Positions 42,220 to 51,794 of a stretch of DNA of 64,000 nucleotides are shown piece by piece. The stretch comes from Fulvivirgaceae bacterium JP3-4 (GTDB taxonomy: Bacteria > Bacteroidota > Bacteroidia > Cytophagales > Cyclobacteriaceae). Within the stretch, counting starts at the first letter, position 1, and every line of letters begins with the position of its first letter. The notes beneath the pieces were generated by a model, which saw only the letters and a program-made list of their open reading frames with translations, was not told the origin of the DNA and made no database searches. The stretch lies in the NCBI GenBank assembly GCA_029309925.1, contig JARKND010000005.1:868001-932000 (forward strand), given 5' to 3'. A program made the translations under genes and the position numbers.

Positions 42220-43563
42220 ATGCAACCCACGTGGCAAAACGTATTGGCATACGATCTCGATAAACCTGTCAGTGAATACGGTTTCTCTACGAGGCTGGCG
42301 AAAGAAAATTTCTGGACAAAGAATTTCACGCAAAGCGCGATTGTTGAGTACAAAAAGTTCATGTACCTGGCGGCAACCTCTGACCTCATGGTGTCGCCTT
42401 CGGAGATTGTTGACATCGTGTGGCATCAGCACCTCGTGTTTACGCAGTCGTATCAGGATTTTTGCGCACTGCTCGGTAAGCCGATCCAACATGTTCCTTC
42501 AACACACAATAAAGTGGACTTCGAAAAATTCAGGGCGGCCAAAGAACGAACGCTGACGCTCTACCAGAAGACATTCGGTGAGCCCCCGCACGATATCTGG
42601 AATTTTAAAGGCATGTACGAAAGCCTGAACATGCCGAAAGGAAACATGAAAGTGCGCTCGTTCATACTGTTTGGATTGCTCATCCTTGCTGCCCTGAGCG
42701 TTCCCGCTTATTTCGCGCTTCGTCCTGTATACGTAAAGATTGAGAGTGGAGACTTTTTGTTTTATTACACCATTCTCGCCATTGCAGTAATGGTGGTTTT
42801 GCGCATTTATAACCGCGCGCAGGTTTCGCGTTTTGCCCGGGCTGTGCATCCTTCGTCTTTCCTGTTCCATCTTAGTCCGCTCGAGGTGGCTTACATGAAA
42901 TCCGGAAACCTCGATACCGTGATCAATGGCACGCTTAACCAGCTTGCAAAAGATGCGAAGATATCCATCCGCGATACGACAATCGATGCCGTAGCAGACG
43001 CAGAAGCACGCACTGCTGAAGAGTATCAGGCGCTGGAAATCATTAAGGCTCATCAAAAGATCAGGTATGAATCACTTCTCAACCTGCTGCGCGCAAAACC
43101 GATTTTTTCAAATACGAAAAGTGCGATCGATGCCTTCCAGAAATATTTTGTTAAATCAAAAAAGTTCGGAAACCTTTTTTACGTGAGCTTCTCCGTGCTC
43201 GGATTGGTGCTGATGCTTGGATTTGTCCGGCTGATGACGGGTGTGCTCCGCGACAAGCCGGTCTCGCTCATTGCAATTCTCTTATTTTTTCTTTTTCTCG
43301 CGGTGGTAAGCATCCTGGCCGATCTCCCACGCACGCTCGGAAAGCAAACGATCGCTGATTATTACAAGAAGAATCTTGCCACACTGAACCCGGATAACAA
43401 TTGGGAGTGGAACTATGCCATGCATGGCTCATCGATGTTGATCCCTGCAATGGTGACGCTCGTGGCAGTGAGATCGGCATCGAGTGATGGCGACAGTTCG
43501 TCTTCCGATTCTTCATGTGGAAGCTCATGCAGCAGTTGTGGTGGGTGCGGAGGTGGTGACTAA
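42220..43563 (+). CDS. TIGR04222-type membrane protein with N-terminal GRDP-like domain and Cys/Gly tail
   Basis: A 447-residue protein. Residues about 1-125 resemble the GRDP/glycine-rich-domain family (FMYLAATSDLMVSPSEIVDIVWHQHLVFTQSYQDFCALL, with the W-H-xH-L signature). Two hydrophobic helices follow at about 147-190, then the TIGR04222 region (FHLSPLEVAYMKSGNLDTVINGTLNQLA) and two more helices at about 322-366. The end is a Ser-rich stretch closing with CGSSCSSCGGCGGGD, typical of TIGR04222 proteins and possibly a metal- or thiol-reactive tail. Membrane location is clear; function is unknown. It is monocistronic. Confidence 0.82.
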   Translation: MQPTWQNVLAYDLDKPVSEYGFSTRLAKENFWTKNFTQSAIVEYKKFMYLAATSDLMVSPSEIVDIVWHQHLVFTQSYQDFCALLGKPIQHVPSTHNKVDFEKFRAAKERTLTLYQKTFGEPPHDIWNFKGMYESLNMPKGNMKVRSFILFGLLILAALSVPAYFALRPVYVKIESGDFLFYYTILAIAVMVVLRIYNRAQVSRFARAVHPSSFLFHLSPLEVAYMKSGNLDTVINGTLNQLAKDAKISIRDTTIDAVADAEARTAEEYQALEIIKAHQKIRYESLLNLLRAKPIFSNTKSAIDAFQKYFVKSKKFGNLFYVSFSVLGLVLMLGFVRLMTGVLRDKPVSLIAILLFFLFLAVVSILADLPRTLGKQTIADYYKKNLATLNPDNNWEWNYAMHGSSMLIPAMVTLVAVRSASSDGDSSSSDSSCGSSCSSCGGCGGGD

Positions 43564-43617
43564 GTTGTTCAGCGCTTGTGAAATCTGTATCTGCTGATTT
43601 TCTGCGAACTTGCTAAG

Positions 43618-43655
43618 GGTCCTTCGATTGCGCGCTGATAAATCAGCGCACCTCA
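43618..43655. repeat. 38-bp palindromic dispersed repeat, copy B
   Basis: Same repeat as 39330-39367, with palindrome GCGCTGATAAATCAGCGC and two base differences elsewhere. Both copies are in the same orientation and lie 3' of a plus-strand gene. Confidence 0.8.
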
Positions 43656-43708
43656 CGAACAACTGCTTTTTATTTGTTTTATAGAAAACTCAAACGGGAC
43701 ATCCCCGA

Positions 43709-43800
43709 AAACCCTGAACCCGTAACCTTGAACCCGGAACTTTGAACCTTGAACCTTGAACTTTGAACCTTGAATTTTGAATCTTGAATGTTGAATTTTT
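43709..43800. repeat. Heptamer tract (TTGAACC type)
   Basis: About twelve 7-base words (CTGAACC, CTTGAAC, TTTGAAC, CTTGAAC, TTTGAAT, CTTGAAT) end exactly at the stop codon of the minus-strand antiporter gene. The family matches 61829-61905. Confidence 0.85.
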
Positions 43801-45081
43801 TCAAACAGCGACCTTTCTCCTCCTATTCGATTTCTGCGGCACCTTAGCCGGCTTCTGCCATGAAGTGAGTTTGCCGATGGTAAGCCCCTGAACAATTATT
43901 GAGAAGACAACAACGTAATAGGTGATCGAAAGAAACAGACTTTGATTGAGTGATTCATCGATTGTCAAGGCGAGGGCTACTGAGACACCACCACGCAGTC
44001 CGCCCCACACCAGGATGGTGATCGTCTTGCGGTCGAACGTACCGATGTTCGGGATGAGACGGATCGGAAGCCAGATCGAAAAGAATCGCGCAAGCAAAAC
44101 TATTACAACGGCAAGACTACCGATCTGCCAGTATTGTGTGAGATTTGGTATCAGCAGGAGTTCAAACCCGATGATGAGAAACAGGATACCATTGAGGATC
44201 TCATCGATCAGCTCCCAGAATTTGTCAAGATAATCTTTGTCTGATGCGGACATGGCTGTGGCTTTGCCATAATTGCCGATGACGAGCCCGGCTGCAACCA
44301 TGGTAAGAGGAGAAGAGATGTGCAGGTAGCGCGTGATGAGGTATCCGCCCATAACCATGGCAAGTGTAATCATCACAGTAACGTTGTAATCATCGATGCG
44401 CTTAATGCCCTGCGAGCCGATGTAGCCCAGCACAACACCGATCACTAAACCTCCGATCGCTTCCTGAAGGAAGAGCCCGGAAATGTGGGCAAAGGTCAGG
44501 TCGATCTCTTTGCCGCGCGCAAGTTGCATGAGCATGGCAAACAACACTACCGCTACGCCATCATTAAAGAGAGATTCTCCTGCGACTTTTATCTCAAGCG
44601 ATTTGCGGATTCCCGCTCTTTTCAGAATGGCGATCACGGCAATAGGATCAGTTGGTGAAATCAAAGCACCGAACGCAAGGCACTGGATGAACGGGATATG
44701 CATACCCAATGCATTAAATGCCGCGTACATCAGTGCCCCAACTACAATCGTTGAGATGATCACACCTACCGTTGAGAAGATGATCACGGGGATTCGCTGT
44801 TTTCTAAGATCGTGAAGACTAATGTGAATTGCCCCCGCAAAGAGCAGAAAGTTGAGCATCGCTCCCATCAGCACCTGTGAAAAGTCAACGCTGCGGATCA
44901 TTTCCGAAAACTGCAACTGAAGTTCCGGCTGTGATTTTCCAAGACCCACCAGGCTGATAGATGCAAGCATGGCAATGATCATGATGCCGATCGTAGATGG
45001 GAGTTTGATGAACCGCACATTGATGTACGAGAAAAATGCGGTCAGCACAATAAGAACAGAGAAAGTATAGTAGAGATCCAT
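43801..45081 (-). CDS. Na+/H+ antiporter, CPA1 family
   Basis: A 426-residue inner-membrane antiporter with about twelve hydrophobic segments. The CPA signature ALISPTDPIAVIAILKRAG and the following GESLFNDGVAVVLFAML (conserved ND-type Asp pair of CPA1) are complete, as is WGGLRGGVSVALAL in the second half. These proteins exchange cytoplasmic Na+ for H+. The C-terminus ends in a short basic tail (NRRRKVAV), so the long regulatory tail of some homologues is absent. It is monocistronic, and its stop codon abuts a heptamer tract. Confidence 0.92.
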   Translation of the reverse strand: MDLYYTFSVLIVLTAFFSYINVRFIKLPSTIGIMIIAMLASISLVGLGKSQPELQLQFSEMIRSVDFSQVLMGAMLNFLLFAGAIHISLHDLRKQRIPVIIFSTVGVIISTIVVGALMYAAFNALGMHIPFIQCLAFGALISPTDPIAVIAILKRAGIRKSLEIKVAGESLFNDGVAVVLFAMLMQLARGKEIDLTFAHISGLFLQEAIGGLVIGVVLGYIGSQGIKRIDDYNVTVMITLAMVMGGYLITRYLHISSPLTMVAAGLVIGNYGKATAMSASDKDYLDKFWELIDEILNGILFLIIGFELLLIPNLTQYWQIGSLAVVIVLLARFFSIWLPIRLIPNIGTFDRKTITILVWGGLRGGVSVALALTIDESLNQSLFLSITYYVVVFSIIVQGLTIGKLTSWQKPAKVPQKSNRRRKVAV

Positions 45082-45186
45082 CGTTGGGAGCTAGTTGGAC
45101 CTCGAAGATAAACTTTTTTTGTTTGTTTGAAGACGAGTGCCGATATCAATTGAGGCGAAAAGCGATGAAATGCGTGGATGCCGGTT

Positions 45187-45221
45187 GTAGTGACTAGTCA
45201 CTGGGCAATAGTAATTGGGAG
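45187..45221. repeat. Heptamer words (TAGTCACTGGGCA type)
   Basis: GTGACTAGTCACTGGGCAAT continues as AGTAATTGGG in 7-base phase, the same words as the 36221-36305 tract. 45082-45356 has no gene. Confidence 0.5.
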
Positions 45222-45356
45222 GGAAATGGAACGGGGAATTCAAAAATAGATTTGAAAAGAAGAATAAAATGGGATGACGAAATGCGGAAGAAGGCACGTT
45301 AACTCTAAAATCTTAAATTTCCGGAGTGAATGCCAGATCTGAAATTTCTACGATGC

Positions 45357-46265
45357 TTACTTTCCTTTCTTCCGCGATTCCGATTTCATTTCCATGTTGA
45401 ATTTTATGGGCAGGTTGAATCGCACTTTTACAGGAATACCTTGCTGCATTCCCGGTTTCCATTTGGGCATCAGCGCCACCACGCGAAGAGCTTCGGCATC
45501 GAGCTCCGGAAATAAAGGTCGCAGGACTTTTGGATCGTGCACGACACCCTTTTCGTCAATTACAAAAGACACATAAACCGTTCCTGTTTTCCCGGCACGA
45601 ATCGCCTCGATAGGATAACGCAGATTTTTCCTGATGAACTCCATCATCGCAGTATAGCCACCTTCGTATTCGGGCTGGACCTCAACAACCATCATCACTC
45701 GCGTTGTGTCATGTTGGTAAACTGGTTTCTGATAATTTGGAATACTGTCTCCTTTATAATTTTCTGTGTTGAGGTATGATGAAAGGCACTTTAATGTATT
45801 GCTGAAATCTGCTGCCTGTTTTTCATTAAATGAGATTGTGGTCGATGCCGCTTTTGTCCAGACTTTCAGGGAAGCTATTGATTTCGCAGACAGTTGAGTC
45901 AATATGCCCAGGTTTCTTTGTGCTGGACCAAGATATACGGCACTGCGTCCATCACAGTTGGCGTTGTAAGCGTTTGCCATCGTCAGTGTAGACTGGTCAG
46001 TGAATGAAACTTCCAGCAGGTCGCCAGTGCCTACACATGGGAAGCCACCGGTAACTCCAACCACCAGCACGACTGTGTTTTGTGCCGCGAGCGCGGTAAT
46101 ATCGAATCCTTTCTTTTGTTCATCCGCGACAACAATATTTTTCTTAGCAGCAGGTGTTTTCTCTCCCGTCTGGTCGGTAACAACGGAGACATAAGAGGCA
46201 CAATCCTGTGCATAAGAAATTGTGCAGACAATAATAGCAGCAACAACAACGAGAAATCGAAGCAT
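45357..46265 (-). CDS. Secreted protein with C-terminal TonB-like domain
   Basis: A 302-residue protein with a signal peptide (MLRFLVVVAAIIVCTISYAQ). Residues about 20-150 form an N-terminal domain of unknown function with CVGTGDLLEVSF and YNANCDGRSAVYLGP. The C-terminal domain, about 200-295, is a TonB_C-like fold (PEYEGGYTAMMEFIRKNLRYPIEAIRAGKTGTVYVSFVIDEKGVV, then LRVVALMPKWKPGMQQGIPVKVRFNLPI). In Bacteroidota such domains occur in periplasmic proteins that are not true energy transducers; no N-terminal anchoring helix of a TonB protein is present here. Monocistronic. Function unknown. Confidence 0.82.
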   Translation of the reverse strand: MLRFLVVVAAIIVCTISYAQDCASYVSVVTDQTGEKTPAAKKNIVVADEQKKGFDITALAAQNTVVLVVGVTGGFPCVGTGDLLEVSFTDQSTLTMANAYNANCDGRSAVYLGPAQRNLGILTQLSAKSIASLKVWTKAASTTISFNEKQAADFSNTLKCLSSYLNTENYKGDSIPNYQKPVYQHDTTRVMMVVEVQPEYEGGYTAMMEFIRKNLRYPIEAIRAGKTGTVYVSFVIDEKGVVHDPKVLRPLFPELDAEALRVVALMPKWKPGMQQGIPVKVRFNLPIKFNMEMKSESRKKGK

Positions 46266-46335
46266 AGATGTTTAGGCTAAGTGGCAAAATACAAAAATAT
46301 TTTGCATCAGCACTGCCGATTAGCACATTCTAACA

Positions 46336-46710
46336 CTACCCACTTCCAAACTTCTTATGAAAATAGATATAAGAAAGAATGCCGGGGATGAAGAACATCA
46401 GCATGCCGAGGTGTTGTGGCTGAAAGCCTTCGAGGGCAATTATCGAATACGTTGCACCTGACAGATCGAAGAACAGTCCTGCGTACGACCATTCTTTGAT
46501 CCAGCGCGGAAGTCCGGGGATAAGGATGCCGATCACACCGAGAATTTTTGCAACACCGAGAAACGGAATCATGTACTTCGGAAAGCCAAGCATGCCGTGA
46601 ATGAGTTGAACGGAGGCATCATCCATCATGACATTGCCGATGGATGAAAACAACATTGCCAGGGCGAAAAGTCCGGTGAAGACCCAGTAGAGAATATTTG
46701 TTCGTTTCAT
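46336..46710 (-). CDS. DoxX-like family membrane protein
   Basis: A 124-residue membrane protein with four hydrophobic segments (about 7-25, 46-65, 72-92 and 100-118). The order and motifs (LFALAMLFSSIGNVM; FPKYMIPFLGVAKILGVIGILIP; IKEWSYAGLFFDLSGA) are those of the DoxX-like family (PF13564). The family has no firmly assigned function in this context. Monocistronic; the upstream gap up to 47267 carries a heptamer tract and the GGGCGTGCCCC repeat. Confidence 0.88.
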   Translation of the reverse strand: MKRTNILYWVFTGLFALAMLFSSIGNVMMDDASVQLIHGMLGFPKYMIPFLGVAKILGVIGILIPGLPRWIKEWSYAGLFFDLSGATYSIIALEGFQPQHLGMLMFFIPGILSYIYFHKKFGSG

Positions 46711-46783
46711 AGGAGGTTTTTTCTGAAAGGAGTGATGTATTTGTTCTTGAAATGAAATATATAAAATTTAAGCGTAGTGGAAA

Positions 46784-46815
46784 AAGTCAATAGTCGCTGG
46801 TCATTGGTCAACTCC
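46784..46815. repeat. Heptamer words (TAGTCGC/TGGTCAT type)
   Basis: AGTCAATAGTCGCTGGTCAT followed by TGGTCAACT follows the 7-bp phase of the TAGTCAC tract family. Confidence 0.55.
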
Positions 46816-46847
46816 CTTCTCCTTGAGCTAGTCTATGTACACATGTT

Positions 46848-47025
46848 TTTGGGCGTGCCCCTGCCGTCACACTTGCCGTTCGTTACGGGTCGCGTTTTCC
46901 GCTCCAACAATCCACCGCACACAGGGTCTGTGCGCCTGGCGTCACCCTGAGCGTACTGCGTCATTTATGAAATGCGTCATCCATTGCGAAGGGGCCATTC
47001 CGGTTTCCGCTGCAACCGCTCACGC
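46848..47025 (+). repeat. Dispersed non-coding repeat, GGGCGTGCCCC family, copy B
   Basis: Shares ordered blocks with copy A at 12780-13017: GGGCGTGCCCC, TTTTCCGCTCCAACAAT, CTGGCGTCACCCTGAGCG, ATGAAATGC, GCGAAGGGGCCATT and CGGTTTCCGCTGCAA. The same-strand open frame here is repeat-derived. 47025-47213 shows nothing further. Confidence 0.65.
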
Positions 47026-47213
47026 AACAACCTTCGTTCAATTAGCATCACACGATGTCTTGTTGGGGTCTCTGCTTCATTACCCTGACACGTGAACGAC
47101 ACCACCAATCGTAGAGACTGCGGGGTCCCGAGGTGGAGACTCCGCTGGAACACGGAAAATGATATGAAATTTTGAGTTAGTCCGCATTGAAAGTTTGCGA
47201 TAGCTGCTGAACT

Positions 47214-47247
47214 AAAAAAGCCAGCACCGTGAAAGCGGGCTGGCTTT
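47214..47247 (-). terminator. Rho-independent terminator of the small lipoprotein gene
   Basis: AAAGCCAGC and GCTGGCTTT arms enclose a 13-base loop and, on the minus strand, are followed by a T run. It lies 21 bases after the stop codon. Confidence 0.85.
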
Positions 47248-47267
47248 GAAAGAGAGGGCGGTGGAAT

Positions 47268-47444
47268 TTACTCGCGGTTGCGCGCAGGTACTTTAAGTCC
47301 GCTGTCAGCTGACTTTGATGAGTCGCTGTCCGTTACGACTGGCGTGATGTTGACGTTTGCAGGTGTAGGATCTTCTTCCTGGCATGATGCTAAAGAAATA
47401 AGAGAAGCAAACACGAATGTCGCGATAGTCATCCTGGTTTTCAT
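47268..47444 (-). CDS. Small lipoprotein
   Basis: From the ATG at 47444 (MKTRMTIATFVFASLISLASC) the protein has 58 residues: a lipoprotein signal with lipobox LASC (C21) and a short acidic, Ser/Thr-rich mature peptide (EEDPTPANVNITPVVTDSDSSK). An upstream ATG at 47468 would precede the signal. The mature part is too short for a fold; it may be a surface or periplasmic peptide. A clean terminator follows, supporting a real gene. Confidence 0.65.
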   Translation of the reverse strand: MKTRMTIATFVFASLISLASCQEEDPTPANVNITPVVTDSDSSKSADSGLKVPARNRE

Positions 47445-47690
47445 AATTGTATTGTTTTGGTTTGACATTTATTTTTCTGTCGCATTGACAAACCAAAGAT
47501 GCAGGATGCGGGTACCCGAAATCTATCGCACATGATACAGGGATTGACACATTTGAACACCACAAAAGTCGCTTTTTAGAGGCATTTGGTGGCCTTTGAC
47601 AATTATGTTACAGCCTTTAACAATTTTGTTACAATTGGGATTTGGAAACAGGACGTGGCAGGAAATGTGCGGTGAAATGTATTGAAGCGC

Positions 47691-50600
47691 TTATTTTTCT
47701 TCAACCGGTGAGTATTCAGAAGGGAGGGCACCAAACGCCTCTTTGAAGCATTTGCTGAAATACGAAAGATTGTTAAAACCAGTTTCGTAGGCGACTTGTG
47801 ATACTGATCCCCAGCGTTGCCGCAATAGTTGCTCAGCCTTGTTGAGCCGTAGCGACCGAATCAGCTCATTGACCGTCATGCCCGTTAAGGCGTTTATCTT
47901 GCGATACAATTGAACACGGCTCATGCTCAGTTGATCTGCCAGCGACTCCACGCTAAGCTGGTCGTCAGAAATTCGCGCTTCGATTGCGCTCCTGACACTG
48001 ACCACAAATTGTTCATCTGAAGACATTGCCTGAACGGGTGTTGCTTGTTGCAGCAAGCTCATCCGCAAACTGTCTCGGATGCCTTGTTGCTGTGCAATCT
48101 TGTTCCGAACTTTTAAGATCAGTTCTTTTTTGTCAAAAGGCTTTGTCAGATAATCATCTGCTCCCCGCGAAAGTCCTTCGAGTTTATTTTCTTCTTCAAT
48201 TTTCGCGGTTAGCATAATTACGGGAATGTGATTTGTCACCGGGTCCTTCTTCAGCCTCTGCAACATAGCAAACCCGTCCATTTCAGGCATCATGACGTCA
48301 GACAGGATGATCTCCGGAACTTCCTCTCGGGCGATTTCAAATCCCTCGCGGCCGTTTGACGCCTCGCGTAAAGTATAAGCGCCATCGAACGCGGATACGA
48401 TGAAGCTGCGCAATTCGTCATTGTCTTCCACCACCAGCACCTGAACCTTTTCAACCGGAGATTCAGGGATGGTTTCTTGCTGATGGGTATCAGTAAGCGT
48501 TTGACTATGCCCGGCTAGTGGATGGAGAATCTCTTCCTGCGACAGCATCATCAGCTCGTGTACTTTGACTGGTACTCTTATTTCAAAACACGTCCCTTTT
48601 TTCGGCTCACTCGAAAGGTTGATGGTTCCATTCATCAGCATCACCAGTTCTTTCACGAGCGACAGGCCAATACCAGTGCCGATATCACGATGTGGGTTTG
48701 CATCATTCACCTGGTAAAATCTTTCGAAAACTTTCGCCTGCTCATCGAACGGTATTCCCAGTCCCGTATCGGTGATCTTGATGATCAGCTCCTGCTCAAA
48801 ACCATGAAGGTGTACTTCCGCCTGCAACATTACTTTTCCGGATGCTGTAAATTTAATGGCGTTGCCCAGCAGGTTCCGGAGGATAGTGTCCAGTTTTTCT
48901 TTATCAGCAATGACGCGGTATGATTTCAGAGGAGGATGGAATTCGAATGCAAGGTTCTTTTGAAGTGCCAACGCCTGAAATGAGGAAGCCATGTCGCGCA
49001 GAAAAAGGTTGAGCTGGAAATCTGTCGGATGAAGCATCATACTTCCTGACTCAAGTTTTGAAAGATCGAGCAGCTGATTAATGAGCGTTAGCAGAACATC
49101 TGCGTTATGCTGGATAATGTTGACAGAATGTTTAACACGGGCGTTTTCCGGAAACTCGTCCGCGAGATTTGCAGCGGGTCCCTTGATAAGCGTAAGCGGT
49201 GTTCTGAATTCATGTGATATGTTGGTAAAGAAAGTAGATTTCACCTTGTCGATTTTCTTGGATTGCTCGAGCTCCATATGTTCGAGCTTCAGCCTTGTTT
49301 TTAGTTTTTCCCGCTGAATTACGTTTCGTCTTGCAAAGAAAAGTGCAGCCCCGGAAATAAAGGCGTAGGCTGAAAAAGCCCACCATGTCTTCCACGGTGG
49401 TGGCAGTACGATTACGGTCAGCTGACGCGAAGCCTCGCTCCACACGCCATGATGATTGCTGGCCTGGAGGATGAATTTGTATTCGCCAGACTCAAGATTC
49501 GTGTAGGTAGCTTTGCGATTGAGCCAGTCTGTATTTATCCATTCAGGGTCGTAACCTTTCAGCTGATACCGATATCGGTTCCGTTGTGGGGAAACTAACT
49601 CCAGTGCTGCGAACCTGATAGTAAAATTATTGTGCAGATAGTCGAGCACAAGTTTGTCAAGAACAGAGGCATGACTCGCAAGTGAAAAATCAGCGGAGGC
49701 GTCATTGATCGGAGGCGTCTGGTTGTTTACTTCAATGCTTGTCAGCACGGGCGTCACCGTAGCGGCACTTATCCTGAGCGAAGTCGGATCAATGATGGTG
49801 ATTCCTTCATGACTTCGTGAGATTAACAAACCGTTGGAGAGAGCATAATCGGTGGCCATCGACACATTGCTTCTGAAATGGTCAAAGCCGTTGTAGTGAT
49901 CTACACCATCGGTTGCATCGAATTTGATCAGCGAAGCCTTTTTGCGGTCGTAGCAGAACAGGCCCTCGGAGTTAGTAATCCAGAACCGGCCCAGGCGATC
50001 CGTGTTGATTCCGTGTACTTCGAAATTGCCGAGTAACGTGTCATAGGTAAATGATCGCTCCCGGTCAGACGGCAGACTTTTATACATACCGTTGGATGTT
50101 CCCGCATAAATTGTTCCGTCAGTTGTTTTCAGAATAGCGTTGACGATTCCCTTGTTTTTCAGCACATGCGTGAAAGTGCCATCCTTGTAGAGGTCAAGCC
50201 CTGCCTGTGTGGAAACCCAAAAAGAATTGTCATCCTCGGCAAACACGGACGTGACCAGGTTATTACTGATGGTTGTTGAGTCGGTGACGCTGTGACGAAA
50301 GAAAATTACTGAGCCTTCCTTTCCATAAAGAATGGACGGAACAAATTTGTAAAGGCCTTGATTTTTTGAGCCAACCCAGACATTTCCTTTTGCGTCCTGA
50401 TAAATACCGGTTGTGCGTGCGATAGGAAGAGAGTATGGATTTTGTTTGATTCTTGTGAACGACCTGATATCGGCAGGCGCCAACCGCCCGCCCGATGTGT
50501 CCACTTTTACTTCGTGAATACCATCGGAAGCAATCCACCATGATTTCTCCCGGAAAGTAAATGCATTCCCTAACCCAAATATTCGCAATCCGGAATCTGT

Positions 50601-51794
50601 GAAACGGATGGAGTCAAGTGATGATCCTTCAGCGATCATCACGCGATTGTTGGGATTGTCATAGTAGGGAATGCTTTCACTCTCAAAAATGACTGCGTAA
50701 GGTTTTCCCTTCAATCGAAGGGTTGTGACGGCATTCAATGAGGGAAAGGAAAAATTGCGCGCCCGCAGGGCCGGCTTTAAGAGCATACATGCCCCTTTGT
50801 CCTCCGTCCCAACCCAGATGTGCTGATCGCGATCCATGATCATGCATTCCACCACATCACTGCTGAGGCTTTGTGGATCGCCCGCGATGCGATGAATTCT
50901 TTCGAACTCATTGTTATCCGGGTTCCATCGGTAAATGCCGTTGTTGATGCCCATGATCCATAGATTTCCGTCATCATCACCTTCTGCATTAAATAGATAC
51001 GGCTCATTATGCCGGAATCTTTTTACCACCGTTAAATCCAGATCATAAACGATAATCTCATGGTAGCGTTGAGCCACAAAATGATTTGCATATCGTCCGC
51101 TTTTTAAGAAAGAGAATTCCCAAATGCCTTCTCCTGAATGATCTGCCGATTTAAAACGTTTTGACTTCTTAATGAATTTCTTGATGCCGGTGCCTGTGTG
51201 GAAAATTAACGACTCTCCGACATCGAAAATTCTTGCAATTGAATTTGACGCGCCACGAGCAGAAGTATCTGGATTAAGAAAATTTTCAAATGCCCCGGAG
51301 TAAAGGTCATAGCGGTAGATTCCATTCTGATTTGTACCAATCCATAGTGAGCGATTGTCGGCATCGAAATCCATGCAGCGTACAGAAGGCCCTTTCAGGT
51401 CAATTCGATGCTTGATGAATTTTTCTGATTTGAAGTCAAACATCGCCAGTGTTTGTATCGGTTCTCGTTTGTAATAGCGTCCTATACCTGGGCCGATCCA
51501 GATGTGTCCGGCTTTGTCCCTGTACAATCTTCCGAGAAGACCTTCAGGCACCGAGCCTTCTGCGTCCAGCGGGTTGTAGCGGTACGTCTTAAATTCGTAT
51601 CCATCGTATCGCGTGACCGCCTGGAAATCCTGAAACCACATGAAGCCAAGACTATCCTGCTCCATCGAGATCACGAGGTTGCTCGACAGCCCATCATGCG
51701 AGGTCAGGTTGCGGAACCTATACGGTGATTGTGCCTGCGAACCGATTGTCAGGGCAAGCAAGGACAACGTGCTGAAGAGGCGCCATTTTGCCAT
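47691..51794 (-). CDS. Hybrid two-component system sensor-regulator (HTCS)
   Basis: A 1367-residue one-protein two-component system. Residues 1-21 are a signal peptide; about 22-745 are periplasmic two-component-regulator propeller repeats (HDGLSSNLVISMEQDSLGFMWF; RSLWIGTNQNGIYRYD); about 750-812 the Y_Y_Y domain; about 820-838 a transmembrane helix. The cytoplasmic part has HisKA (H861 in SHEFRTPLT), HATPase_c (GTGIGLSLVKELV), a receiver with D1166 (LSDVMMPEMDGF), and an AraC HTH at the C-terminus (AYETGFNNLSYFSKCFKEAF). HTCS proteins usually bind an oligosaccharide and switch on a polysaccharide-use locus. No SusC/SusD or glycoside hydrolase genes lie next to it, so its target is elsewhere or not a glycan locus. 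Confidence 0.95.
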   Translation of the reverse strand: MAKWRLFSTLSLLALTIGSQAQSPYRFRNLTSHDGLSSNLVISMEQDSLGFMWFQDFQAVTRYDGYEFKTYRYNPLDAEGSVPEGLLGRLYRDKAGHIWIGPGIGRYYKREPIQTLAMFDFKSEKFIKHRIDLKGPSVRCMDFDADNRSLWIGTNQNGIYRYDLYSGAFENFLNPDTSARGASNSIARIFDVGESLIFHTGTGIKKFIKKSKRFKSADHSGEGIWEFSFLKSGRYANHFVAQRYHEIIVYDLDLTVVKRFRHNEPYLFNAEGDDDGNLWIMGINNGIYRWNPDNNEFERIHRIAGDPQSLSSDVVECMIMDRDQHIWVGTEDKGACMLLKPALRARNFSFPSLNAVTTLRLKGKPYAVIFESESIPYYDNPNNRVMIAEGSSLDSIRFTDSGLRIFGLGNAFTFREKSWWIASDGIHEVKVDTSGGRLAPADIRSFTRIKQNPYSLPIARTTGIYQDAKGNVWVGSKNQGLYKFVPSILYGKEGSVIFFRHSVTDSTTISNNLVTSVFAEDDNSFWVSTQAGLDLYKDGTFTHVLKNKGIVNAILKTTDGTIYAGTSNGMYKSLPSDRERSFTYDTLLGNFEVHGINTDRLGRFWITNSEGLFCYDRKKASLIKFDATDGVDHYNGFDHFRSNVSMATDYALSNGLLISRSHEGITIIDPTSLRISAATVTPVLTSIEVNNQTPPINDASADFSLASHASVLDKLVLDYLHNNFTIRFAALELVSPQRNRYRYQLKGYDPEWINTDWLNRKATYTNLESGEYKFILQASNHHGVWSEASRQLTVIVLPPPWKTWWAFSAYAFISGAALFFARRNVIQREKLKTRLKLEHMELEQSKKIDKVKSTFFTNISHEFRTPLTLIKGPAANLADEFPENARVKHSVNIIQHNADVLLTLINQLLDLSKLESGSMMLHPTDFQLNLFLRDMASSFQALALQKNLAFEFHPPLKSYRVIADKEKLDTILRNLLGNAIKFTASGKVMLQAEVHLHGFEQELIIKITDTGLGIPFDEQAKVFERFYQVNDANPHRDIGTGIGLSLVKELVMLMNGTINLSSEPKKGTCFEIRVPVKVHELMMLSQEEILHPLAGHSQTLTDTHQQETIPESPVEKVQVLVVEDNDELRSFIVSAFDGAYTLREASNGREGFEIAREEVPEIILSDVMMPEMDGFAMLQRLKKDPVTNHIPVIMLTAKIEEENKLEGLSRGADDYLTKPFDKKELILKVRNKIAQQQGIRDSLRMSLLQQATPVQAMSSDEQFVVSVRSAIEARISDDQLSVESLADQLSMSRVQLYRKINALTGMTVNELIRSLRLNKAEQLLRQRWGSVSQVAYETGFNNLSYFSKCFKEAFGALPSEYSPVEEK

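Noticed and set aside
46835-47095. 86-aa plus-strand frame
   Set aside because: It is composed of the dispersed GGGCGTGCCCC repeat and is not conserved in frame with copy A.
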